A stretch of DNA of 64,000 bases from Zhengitettix transpicula (Eukaryota; Arthropoda; Insecta; Orthoptera; Tetrigidae), in assembly GCA_037074705.1 (NCBI GenBank), contig CM073593.1:57541501-57605500 (forward strand), read 5' to 3'. Below, in pieces: positions 35,111 through 46,894 of this stretch (the stretch's first letter is position 1; each line of letters begins with the position of its first letter). The notes beneath the pieces are model-generated. The model worked only from the letters and a program-made list of their open reading frames with translations. It did no database searches and was not told the DNA's origin. A program made the position numbers and the translations under genes.

Positions 35111-38100
35111 GTCATAATGACGGTGCTGCGTGGCTGCGGTCATACGGCGTCAGGATGGCTCGAGTGGCCCTCGCCAGCCACTGAAGGAGCCTCCATATTT
35201 CATGACACAACTTTGAAGTACGTTTTCCGTATATACAAGAGATTGCCGAATGTAAAACGAAAATTACAAAATATTTATCGTTTAAATTCAATAACACTGT
35301 CTGAAATTATTTAACACTTTACATAATTTTTTTATTCATTAAAAAGTCCTCAGCCTAAAACATTTATTCCCATGGGTTAAAACGAATTCATATCTTACCA
35401 TAATGGGAAACTAAATAAATATTTATTAGGTTGTGAAATATTTAAAAATTCTCCAGTGAACAGTCACGATTTTGAAACACCACACCGTCAGAAATTATTT
35501 GCGAGTGGCAATGCAGTTATCAGCAGAAAATAGTCAGCACTGACTGGTCTCTGAATCTGTTTCTCCCATTCGGGCTCATAGATTCAGCAAATTATTTCGC
35601 CCCCAGTGATGACATTTGACAAAATGTAACGACCGATTTGTGTTAATTCAACTCTCAGGACGCGTTGGTTGTGTTTGATCAATCTGGATCATTTTACTTT
35701 TAAATATTTCATTTCTAATTCTTTACTGAAAAACGTTTAGTAAAAAAACAATTCGTCAATCTGATTCACTTTTCGTAAAGCAAGTCATAAAAGGTTGCAT
35801 TGATTTTGTTAGTTCCGGTGGTCGAGTGTCGACACAACAGAAGTTGGTCTGATAGGTTCATCTGCCCTCAAGGTGACAAAAGCAACATTATTTATGTGAA
35901 CTTTACATATGTTTTAGTATTTTACCCTATGTTCCATTCTGTAACTACTTAAAGATGAAGTGGAACTTCTTTACGCACACTGGAAACTCGGAAACTGGTG
36001 AATGCGTTACCGAACTTGTTGTCGTGACGCTGCGAGCAAAGATGACAGTGGTTGGGCACACACATTCTTCTCACTATCATTAAGTTATTTTTTTCGAGTT
36101 TTTAAATTAATAATAAAGTAACGATCTAAATATTATATTAATGCTTCAGAAGCTTTAACCAAAGGGTAGAAAATGATTTAATTAAAGACGTGCGAGCTCA
36201 TCTCCAAATACACCACATTTTCACGGTAATACGAACCAATCTATTCATATATAATGACTAAGGAGTAAGTAACTCTGCTTAGAGTAGTTGCCGTAATTAT
36301 TTCGTATAACTCCTGTTCATTGGCCGAATTATTGGATGACGATTCTTGTTTTCTATGGTTCACTGCAGGCATTTCGTTTCCTGTTTCTCATTCTCTCTTG
36401 TTTCTTGCTTACGTCCACATTATTTCATATTTTACAGAAATATTACTAGAATGTATTTCATTCATACATGTATAATGATTCATAAAAAATATATAATATT
36501 TAAGTTACACTATAATAAAATGTAATAATAACAAATAGAAAGGAAATATAGTAAAATAATATACTACAAAATTATTTCCATTATGGACCTTCAAAGTGTT
36601 AAATATTTGGCAACGTTGTGATTGTGAGAGTAAGCTAAAGGGGATTCACGGTGAACGTAGTGAGTCATAAAATTTACGGAAAACGCGACACAATATTACA
36701 GTCTTCTAAATTATAATATACTTCTTGTGTGTCGTCCGTCAAGATTTTAGCCATCAGATTATGAAAACTTCGTTAATATCTATTTTCGTGCATTGAAGTT
36801 TATATTTCTCATTACCGTATTGAAAATAAAATATTAATTAATCTATAAATGAGAGATTGCTACGTTTAGTTTATATGGATTGGATTTTGGACTCTAAAAC
36901 TTTGAATTGAAAAATTATTTTGGTGAATAATTATGAGAAATTGTGATGGATGCTTAGTCTTTAGGTATCGACAATCAAGATTTCACACCTCTGTGATCAT
37001 ATTTTGTGAAATCGTGGTTTTAAGACTATGTGGGACTTTGGAACACGCGTGAGAGAGTCCATGGTCGATCGAGGAAACCAGTACCATAATACGGTATTGA
37101 AGAAATGAGGAACGGTAATAACGGTACCAGTGTGTAAAGAAAATTGTTCATGCAGCCTGGAGAAGATTAGCAACAGCTCTGAAAGTACTCAAACAATGTA
37201 CTATTAGCTGAAACGGTTCTTAGCGTCAGGGAAAAGAAATGGATTCCACACTAGCGCCTAGTAATGACGATACGGTTTAAGTTCGTATTGTTGAGATACT
37301 GAAGCTTCCTTACGGGAAGCGGCCGGAGGCATGTTGAACGATCAACGAGAAAGAAATGTTCAGCTAATTGCGGCTCTTAGCAGCAAATTGCCTTCTGGAC
37401 GCGCTCCCTAATGGCCTTGATTCTGTAATAAATTCGGTGTATCTAATCTCAAGTATTGCAAAGGGACGTTTGTGTAGGACATTCTCAGCGACCACTATTC
37501 AGCGGCTCGCCAGTGCGTTAAAACGAACGTGATGTAAATCAGGATTACGACGTAAGGCTGAAAGGGTGACGGCCTACAGAATATCCTATCCAATGAACCC
37601 CACTTGCTCCCATAAATAATAATAATAAAATGCAATCGCAGAACTGGGACAGGTGAAGCGACATAGTAATTGGATCTGACAGTTCTCATGAGGCTTTAGT
37701 CTTCATTATTTGGCTTTCAGGATCAACAAATAGCACCAAATTACAAATTTTCTCTCAGTGTTTATTTCCATCACGAACATTGTAAAACGATTCGTTAGGG
37801 GAGGCGGACTCAACTGGCTCTACTACAGAATTCAACAGGCAATCAGGGACTTACTCATAGAATACTGACTATTAACGCTTTTAAACTAATGCAGCTTAAA
37901 TACTAAAATATTACTGGACTACTTGAAAAATATTCACCATACGCACATCATTGAGGTTCACGTTTAATAAAGTGTAACTTTTAGAATTTATTTTACATAA
38001 CTACATGTTTTCGTTTTTAAGTAACATTCTAATCTGTTTTTGTTAGAACATTGATTAAATATTCTACTAATATTTTGACGTGTATTGGAAAATAACGTAT

Positions 38101-38340
38101 TACAATTTACCATTAAGACAGTTTAATGAACCACTCACGGTTGCATAGCACTATCATTATAGTAGCTTTAGGATTGAGTGGTGAACCTGTAAGGTAAATC
38201 TAAAAGGGTTTGTTTTTCTAAAACTATGTTATTGTTCTTGAATTTAAGATTTTACCATTACATACATCATATATGTCCTTTATACACAAATATACTGGAT
38301 ACAATTTTTGTATGATTGCGTGTTTATCTTACGATCCTGA
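35111..38340. other. Non-coding stretch
   Basis: No gene recognised. 37270-37450 is GC-richer and holds CAGCTAATTGCGG, CAAATTGCC and CCCTAATGGCC, again homeodomain-like. The rest is AT-rich and featureless to my reading. Confidence 0.4.
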
Positions 38341-38666
38341 CTCTGTAATGAGAACCGTCCTCCCACATATTCCCACAATGTCCCGCGATGACCAGCGTCG
38401 CAACTATCAGTTCCTGCCGGCGCCAACGGACTAAAAGCAAGCACTTCTCCTATGACTGTTTCTTTACTACAGAAATGCTGTCATGTTTTCTCTAGTAGGG
38501 GTAACATTTATAAAATGTTCCTTGACTCTTCATGAGACTCATGTCCAAACCCCCCCACCCTCCCCCAGCAATTACTTTTACTTGGCGGAGACAAAATTGT
38601 CTTCTATACGCCGTTCCTTTAACGTGTTCCAAAACAGGACGACTGTAACTGTAACATGTTGAACAC

Positions 38667-38845
38667 TTCAATATATTGTTCTCGGAGCTCAACCGGGTTT
38701 TGCATAATTGTAGAACGCAACGTTTAGACGACTAAAAGCTCTGTCGAACTTCGCCTAGAAGATGACGACAGAGCTTTTAGTCGTCGAAACGTTGCGTTCT
38801 ACAATTATGCAAAACCCGGTTGAGCTCCGAGAACAATATATTGAA
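38667..38845. mobile_element. Penelope-like terminal inverted repeat with hammerhead-like core (80-nt arms)
   Basis: The left arm 38667-38746 and right arm 38766-38845 are reverse complements with a single mismatch (38726 against its partner) around a 19-nt spacer. On the plus strand the spacer and the start of the right arm read CCTAGAAGATGACGAC...GTCGTCGAAACGTTG: a near-CTGANGA core, a perfect 6-bp GACGAC/GTCGTC stem II, and an intact GAAAC. This arrangement matches what is described for hammerhead ribozyme motifs in Penelope-like retroelements, with one inserted base in the CTGANGA core. No Penelope reverse transcriptase or GIY-YIG frame is nearby. The near identity of the arms implies recent origin or gene conversion. 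Confidence 0.6.
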
Positions 38846-40210
38846 CAACTGCACCGGGAAAGGTTTCAATCTTTGATGTTGAACACTTGTGTCAATAAGG
38901 GTCAGCTGAACCTCAAAGAAACTTTTAGAACTACTACTCCGCTTCCTAAGCTACACGGGAATACCATATCAACGTGACCTCATTTCGATGACATCTAATG
39001 TGTTTTTAAAAACATGTAAACAAATTATTTTCAGCTTGGCTTTTTTCAACGTGATTCGTATGACACTTAGCCTTCTTCAATGTAGACCGGCGATTCTAAC
39101 TAAACGTTTAGAAGCATACAGAATTAATTCAGAAAAGGATTGTGAAAGAGACCAAAAAAATAATACTAGACTACTTTTTTTATCATGAAATTTCTGAAAG
39201 AAAAATTCAATCTCACGTTCTATGTGATAGAGATGTTAAACGGCATTCTGTGTTCGTGTTTTCCGAATATACAGGAAGTTCCAATTAGCTAAGCATTCCA
39301 ACTGTGTTATCCGTCTCCATTAAAAGCATCAACGTTTTATCCTTCTTGTATCAGCTTACAATTCCGGAAACGTTTCCAAGGAGATTGTTCTAATTACTTC
39401 AATTCTAGGCAAACAAAGAGTGGATGAAGGGGAGGAAAGGGTTCAGATTTAACGATAAGTATTGTGTTTAGGAAATGCTGTCTAACACTACTAATATATT
39501 AGTTAGAAGAATATTGCGTAGTCTTATATAAAATATTAAGTTGTTACTGAAAACTACAGACATCATGGTTAAGTTTTCCATATTATATTCACTTCTTACA
39601 ATTCATATTATCGAATTTGTCTTTATTTCCAGTGTGATTCATGGTTTGCGGCTCGCATTAAACGTTCAAGAGGAGAAATCGAGGAAACCACAGTAGTCTG
39701 ATCATTAAAATGGATTGTGGTTTCCAGGAACATAATATACAAAATATTATTAAGCAAAGCTTCGAACTTCCGTGTGTTGCAAAGTGAAAGGGTTGAGGAG
39801 TACGGAGCTAGATAATTGTATATTTATTACTTTGCTTTAATTGACCTTAACTGAAATGCAATGTCCGGATAAGAGAGTTGAGTTGACGGAAACGTTTAAT
39901 ATCCTAATGATTTCAGCTGTAAAGTCTGCAATAAAAGCAAGGATCTTGTTGCTGCACTCAGCTGCTTGTTACCGTCTAATATTAGCTTTATACAGCCTTT
40001 CGCCGAGATATTTTACCTTAGGTCATTGATTGCTTTATCTTTGTTCACCTCTCTTTGTTACTTTCCATTCGAGAAATGTTTTCTTGTGATCAGTAACCAT
40101 GACCGGATACGAAATATTTAACCAGCACGACTTAAGTGAACCGGGTCCAATTTTTGAGGGACTCTAACATAAAATTCGGTTTAATAAATAAATGAACAAT
40201 ACAGTCTATA
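38846..40210. other. Non-coding stretch after the inverted repeat
   Basis: 38846-38980 may belong to the same element: the open frame in it starts inside the inverted-repeat arm. Nothing else is recognised. Confidence 0.4.
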
Positions 40211-40214
40211 TGTC

Positions 40215-40309
40215 AGAATAATTTATTAATTAATTAAACCAAAATTCATGTGAATTAAACTTTCTATAGAAAACATTTTCTTGGTTTAATTGATTAATGA
40301 ATTTATTTA
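40215..40309. repeat. AT-rich inverted repeat (about 26-nt arms)
   Basis: ATTAATTAATTAAACCAA (left arm ending at about 40242) pairs with TTGGTTTAATTGATTAAT (starting at about 40281), with few mismatches, around a 38-nt loop. Low complexity weakens it. Confidence 0.5.
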
Positions 40310-41694
40310 TTAAAGAGTCATTGTCAGATTATATTAAATATAACAACTCTCATAGGACGAAGTGGGTAAGTTTCTTTGTATAGTATGTATGCATCCACCA
40401 AATCTATACATTGTGTGATTAACTTAAGAAGCTCCAAAATTGTGGACGAATAACGATTCGTATTCGTATTCGTAAATTAATTAATATTTTTTCTGACATA
40501 TTTTCTGTATTGTTTATTTATTAAATGATAATTGAAATATAAAATTAAATATATAATTCGATTATTTAGAAAGATTTTGTTAAATCTTTATCCCTTAATG
40601 ACGAGTAAGAAAGTTTCCTTCCACTGTTCTGTAAAATAAAATATTAGCTAATAATTTTTTAAAAAATAATAATTTTATAAAACAGAAGTAACTTTACATT
40701 TACAAACATTGCCAAAATTCCTCAATAATATTAGCATAATTGATCACATATAAATAATTTTTTGTCAGAATTTCCCATGCGTGATCTGCTTTCAATGTAC
40801 GTTGTAATCGAAATGAGCACAATCATGTATTTTGCGTTTATAGAAATACGTTCGCATTGTTTTTGGTTGATAAAGTATTTACAATAAAAAATTTATTCAT
40901 AAATTAAATTATAAAAGACAATTCACAACAACAATGCATCATAAATTCAGTTAAAATTATTATTTTATTTATTCACAGTTTATATCCGTATTATTGGCTC
41001 TTATATGCAACATTTCGCCCATCAATCTTGAAAAATATCTTCATTTGTCATCTAAAATTTTAGTATTTTGCCAATAGAACTTGTGGGTATTTAAATATGT
41101 TTGGACACGACTGAATACTTTTGAATATTGAACTTATAATTGTCTTATTCTTAATTAGAATTAATTAAACATTTATTAATATTCAATTACACGAATATAG
41201 TACATGTAATTTATTCCTCCTTTTTCACATTAGCCAGTTTTTATTATTTTAATTGGTTTTACAAAATTCTATGATATTTCTATAATTCAACGATATTTTT
41301 CAGTTGAAATGCCCTTTGATCTCAACAATCCCCCAATTTCACTCTTTCAGGTATTGCATTTTGAAAAATACTTGTTTTTGGCTTTACACGACGTAATGGA
41401 AACCTGTATTGTGAATTTAAGGGTTTTAGCATCATTAGTTTGGGCTCTACATACATATTTCATTCAGTCAGTTTCTCTTATATATATGTCACCATACCTC
41501 TCATAACTGTAAAGCCACATAATAAATTTTATTCACCAATTAATATATAATCTTCCTATGTATCTTACTATAACTAGGGGCTATTTCAAAATACACTACA
41601 GCATGACTTGGATCAATGTTCATTACATGAAAATCAACACTTGAGAGAGCGAATGTTACCGTAGTTTCCCTGATCGGAAGTTCGATGTAATAGG
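40310..41694. other. AT-rich non-coding stretch
   Basis: No feature recognised. Confidence 0.5.
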
Positions 41695-41909
41695 TTTTTT
41701 TTAGGGCAACAGGCTACATGAGGGTGATCCACATTGGGCAACTCCCCTTTAATAGCATAGGAAGGGATTACAAAGGGGGGGATGCGGAAGGGTAGAGGAA
41801 GGTAGCCAAGGGTTAACTAGGGCCCCCGGGCTATTGTTTAAGGATCCTACCCGGCATTCGCCTAAAGAAATACAGGTAAAACCCTAGAAAAACCTGCATC
41901 GGGTCAATT
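41695..41909 (-). mobile_element. SINE-A copy 5, 5'-truncated
   Basis: The minus-strand 3' portion only: poly(T) from 41695, then the family 3' body up to the AAACCTGCATCGGGT segment at about 41909, where similarity stops abruptly. 5' truncation is typical of target-primed reverse transcription. Confidence 0.88.
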
Positions 41910-42420
41910 CTTGGCGGATAAATCAATGAGTAACACTCACTTTCAACAGGCAGCGAGTTGTATTGCTGAGGGCGTCATGAGACCTTTGAAGGATTTGTAC
42001 CTGTGAGGCTCCATTGGGGAGCCAAATGGGGAATCAATTAAGTTGGGGGTGCGTGAAATTGTTAAATATTAGTGGGGGATGTGGCATGAGGGTACCCTGT
42101 CCCAGATCGTATGATAAGTGGAAGATTTCCTGTCTCTCAACAGCAGACACCCGACAGCGTGGCGCCGGGATTCAGTTTCATCGCCTGGTAAAGGCACGCG
42201 GGCTCACATACGCCATCAGATGGATAACGATCAGTGTATACGAGACAGGTGGTTCTGAGACTCCACGGGCATCACTGGTTCACGTCGTGGTTAGTTTCAC
42301 ACGCCCACGAGAAGCAGACTGGATCTTGAAAATGTTTGTGTGCTTAGGGAACGTTTTGTAGAAAAACTTGAATAATTTCCCAAAATAAAAAGATGGTTGG
42401 ATAACACATGATAGGTAAAT
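41910..42420. other. GC-richer stretch of unknown nature
   Basis: Starts exactly where SINE-A copy 5 ends. A 115-codon plus frame (42014-42361) crosses it without a recognisable domain. It may be unclassified repeat sequence, possibly upstream Helitron debris given the helicase relic at 42.56 kb; I could not show that. Confidence 0.25.
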
Positions 42421-42554
42421 CATCTTAGGAAGTTGGAAAGAACACAGAAACACCCCAATTTCTTCTGAAAACCAAGTAGTCGAGGACTTATTGATCTATT
42501 GAGGTCACTGAGCTGCTTGGTGACATTCGGGGTTACATTCAATTTATAGTTTAT

Positions 42555-42790
42555 AATTGAAGCGCATTTTTCAACAGGAAAGGAAGACCGTGAATCAGAT
42601 TTTATCACTCGGATATTACTCATACTGACGGATCTGCTTTTAACCTCAATATGTTAAAATTTCCAGTGAGACTGTCGTTATCGATCACGATCAACAAGGC
42701 AGAAGGTCAGACTATAAAATACTGTGAAGTGAATTTTCTCTCGGGATTCCAACAGGGTAAGTTCGTCGAAATCGCACGACGTTGTTACGT
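42555..42790 (+). pseudogene. Helitron RepHel helicase C-terminal relic
   Basis: The first frame gives IIEAHFSTGKEDRESDFITR then ILLILTDLL, corresponding to the Helitron 'A.I.TG...G..VFIPRI.L.PTDL' block. After one frameshift it continues as LKFPVRLSLSITINKAEGQT then IKYCEVNF, which is the hallmark FPVRL.FAMTINK.QGQT motif of Helitron Pif1-family helicases. GFQQGKFVEIAR follows, matching the C-terminal FSHGQLYVA.SR motif. Helitron helicases unwind DNA during rolling-circle transposition. The frameshift and loss of the rest of the protein make this a pseudogene. A more decayed relative lies at 28.3 kb. Confidence 0.75.
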
Positions 42791-43054
42791 ACGAACTTAG
42801 TCACTATCTACACCAGGAAATCCATTTATCTACAATTAACTAAATCTTTTAAAATCGAAATACATACTTATAGTTAAAGACTAGGAGGAGGGAAACGCGA
42901 TACACGACAATCATCATCGCTACGTTTCGTTATGCCCGTAGTAACAATGGTGAAATTTTCTTTTTTATGTGATTGTTACATGTATATTACTTACTTTTGT
43001 ATGTGTGTGGAGTCTTTCTTGCTCATTAGGATATTTTCATGATTTTCTTGTGTT

Positions 43055-43130
43055 TATTATCTATGTACGTAATAATTATCTGACTTTTACTATTTCCTCA
43101 ACAAAGGACTAATTAAATCAATAAATAAAT
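43055..43130 (+). other. Possible LINE 3' tail (TAAATAAAT-type)
   Basis: ACTATTTCCTCAACAAAGGA followed by AATCAATAAATAAATATTT resembles the 3' end of CR1/L2-type LINEs with short tandem tails. Similar text appears near 22.15, 28.03 and 47.0 kb. Identification is weak. Confidence 0.35.
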
Positions 43131-44692
43131 ATTTCTTTAGTCAGCTCCGTTTTAATAAATATTATTTTAATTTTTTGTACAATTCGCACTTACGAAACAA
43201 ATGAGAAGAATTTCATACTGAAAGTCTTAAGATTGACAGATGGTTGTCTAATAAATTAAATGAAAAGAGTTGTATTTAAAACTTTATATAACAAATGGTA
43301 TCCTGATAATTGTTTTACGGAATTATGGGGTGTTTGTCTGCATGACCACTGAAGGTAAAGGTAATGTTAAAAATAGTGAAAAAGACTCTTTAAGCAAAAA
43401 TAAAGAAAAAGGTAAAATTGGGCTATACAGGTGAAGAAGTTGAATGTACAGAGGAAAATAAAATAGATAATAGAAACTTTGAATATTATAAGTTAATTTA
43501 CCTTACAGGTCTTTCTGATTAAATATACACAAGGAGACAATAAGTCAACGTCCGGGCGGATCTATTATTTTGCGAATTTTTTTTATGTAAGGTCACTTAT
43601 TAGTCATATTAATGTAGCTATATTTACACCAATCGGTGAAATGACAGATATGTTTGCTTAATTTCATTAGTCCTTGGTTGGGGAAGTAGGATACGTCATA
43701 AAGTAAATCACAAATATTTACTAGAAAGTATGGTTTCCAAACGACTATATTTTTAACATTATAAATAAAAATAAAGTATAATAATTACAAATTAATTAAT
43801 AGGCTTAAATGTATTTAAATAACAATGGAACACAGAAAACGGACTTAAAATTACTAAAGGTTCAGTTTAATATTTAGAGAGTATGCTTACAATTCATATT
43901 AAGAAATATTTGTTAAAAGAAAAATACGACATTCACTGAAGAAAATAATTGAGGAAGTACATACACACACACATTCTTTTTTAAAAAATAAATTATGTGC
44001 AGAGTACCACAAAGCACGATCATCAACGTACAAGTCACTTCCCGGAGCTAACGATGAGAATTCTGAATATCTGTGCTAACTCCAGTCCGTATACGAAACA
44101 AACAAATAAAATAACAGGAAAAAACTAAACAGAAAGCATACAAGTTATGCAATAGACTATTCTAAAAAGCAGCATATTCAACACTGACACAGAAAAAATA
44201 ATTTCAGCAACCAGGAACTTTGTAGTGACAATTCAGAAATAAACAGAAATAGAAAGGGGTTGATATGTGGTTTTAGGGAGAATCAGTGATGGTAATAATA
44301 TTTTTTCCTAAGCACTTAAATAGAGACTGAGTGTGTCACATTGGCGAGACCGCGTTCGTCAAGTTGGCTGTCAGTTTTGCGGGTCACCGCAGTCAGCGTG
44401 AGGTCTCAAAGGAAGTTTATCTTGGAATTAATTAAGGCCAAAATAATTCTAGGACTATTGGACATTTATTCTCAGCGGAAGAATTGAGTCCGTATGTAGG
44501 CTTGAGCCGGAGGATCGAGCACACGACATGCGCCGAGAAGTGGCACATGTGAACGGAGCAATGAAGCAATACGACACCTTCCCCTTCCCCCGGAAGACGC
44601 CAAGAGAAACAGGAATCCTGTAACACATTTCCACTTTCCCTTTCTTTTTTACGTAACATTACGTCACATTGGGGGGCAACCTACTTCACTAC

Positions 44693-44714
44693 TCACACAT
44701 ACACACACACACAT
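44693..44714. repeat. (CA)n microsatellite
   Basis: CA dinucleotides with a single T interruption. Confidence 0.9.
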
Positions 44715-46861
44715 ACGCTGCGCGTTACGCAATGGCGCAGGTAGTGCATACAGATGCGCACTCAACCTCCTTACACAGATATTGGTGCATATTGATGCAT
44801 TTTTCCCTCCTCCGCGGATGAAACCGAAAATATTATTGACAGCTGAAATAAAATATTTTAATTCTGTCACATGATTTCCTCCTATTTACTGGAAGTGTTG
44901 TGTTACACATCCGAGCCGCAGCTACAAATTGCAATAACTCCACCCGAGTTATAACTCTATTACCTTCCTTAGCACTTGTGCAGGTTTTCGAGTGTTTATC
45001 CTGCATTATTTCCCGACGAACACTTGAGACGTTCCCAACGTAAAAGCCATGCCACTACTCAAGTCTCTTAATTATCCCATTAGTTTCTGGGTTCCAGAAC
45101 TTCAAAGTAATACCGGGGCCATAAAACGTCCAGACAAAATCGTTCCTCTCAAATACACCACTGTCGAGGAAAATAAAATATTACAACAAAATTATATGCA
45201 AAAAAATTGTTAATTATTAAGCGCCAAAAGAAACACCGTCTGCAGCATGATCATACTGAATTAAAATTCAAACCGCTCAATTTTCTCTTAACTTCTGATT
45301 ACGATTAAAATTATTCTTTTAAAATTTGGATTGTTTAATTTTATTAACACTGATTTAAAATTATTTAATAGAATTCATTGGTGATCCCAGATTTTACTCA
45401 ATAGACGTTAGTAAAACACCTTTCTTTTCTTCAAAACATTTATTGAACCATATAATTACGTCGATTTATTATATTGGGTCACCAATTAATTATAGTAAAT
45501 AATTTTAAATCAGCTTTACTTTAAATTACGGCATATTCCATATTCGTATTCATATGTCAAAATATGAATAAATTCAAAGAGAAACTATAAATAATCAATA
45601 TATAATTAAGATTAGTGTTTATATTCTATTTTTATATTTCAGGTTTCAACTTTAATTTATTTTTTATTTTTTGACACGTATAGAGGTGGATTTAATAAAT
45701 GTTTCGAGTAAAGTAAAAACGTTTTATTTATGTTAATTTAATAAATGAACCAGTTAAAATAGTCAGAAAAAATTGTTTTTAATATAATTAAATTATAGAA
45801 TTATTCGTCTCAAAATTACAAAAAAACAACTAAATACATCGTATTGTCCGGAAATCATCAGCTACTTTAGTAATAAAAAAGAAATCTCATTAAATGGCAT
45901 GAAAATCAAATTTTGGTTAATTTTTTTGGCTGATGTATTTATTTTATTTATACAATTTTAACTGATTAAAGTGTGACGTCACGGATGAATAAATTAATTT
46001 TTTTTTGACAGTTTGAAAGTTCGAAAATGGCAATAATTTTAACTTGAATCGTAATCTAAACTCATCAGAAAATTGAGCGTCCTGATTTAATTTCATACGT
46101 CCGTATTTAAATCGCTGGGTCTCTTGCCATTTAATAAATAAATTAACCATTGCCAATAGCAAACAAAAATTACATGAACCTTTTTGTAAAATACGATTAT
46201 ACGCGTTATTTTCAACTTCAGTATTTATTAAAATAATTATTATTTCTCGTGAAGAAACTCAAACCATGGTACAAGCTTCACAAATGAGCCACTGGGATTG
46301 GAGTTTTCACTCGTGTTTTTTCTCAGATGTTTTATACCTACGCTTCTATTATGGTAGAAATTTAGGAGCAATATAAAAAGTAACCTTACGTTTCTCAACA
46401 GAACCACCTTAATTTTCCTCATTTTTCTGAAAAGAATGGTCAACTTCTTCGAGATCGAGGATTCCTGTCGCCCAAAGTAGTAGTGGAGAAATGAGTGAAA
46501 ACAGTGAACTTATGGTTGTGTTTCTGTGAATAATAAATAACAAGAATGTTAAATTAAAAATACATTTGAATATACTTTAATCTTTAACATTTATGTTTTT
46601 AAGCTTCTCGTTTATTTATAAATCCTCCTCATTTTAATTTTAATAAAGCATTCTCGCTGCTCGCGTTCTGCCATCGTCGTCGGGTGGATTGCGGTTAGAA
46701 TTATTTGCAGTTGCAGATGTCAATTAATCAGTTCGTCGAAATGTTGTTTGTTAATAAATATTTAAACCGGTCAGAAACCCGATAATGCTTTATTCATAAT
46801 TTACACGGGGAAAATCCCCTCTCACTTATATTTTAATTTGTTTTGCCATTTTCAAATTGAT

Positions 46862-46894
46862 TATATATGTATATATATATATATATATATATAA
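46862..46894. repeat. (AT)n microsatellite
   Basis: About 33 bases of AT dinucleotides with one interruption. Confidence 0.95.

Noticed and set aside
42014..42361. 115-codon plus frame
   Set aside because: No recognisable domain and no repeat or transcript support; described as unknown DNA instead of a gene.
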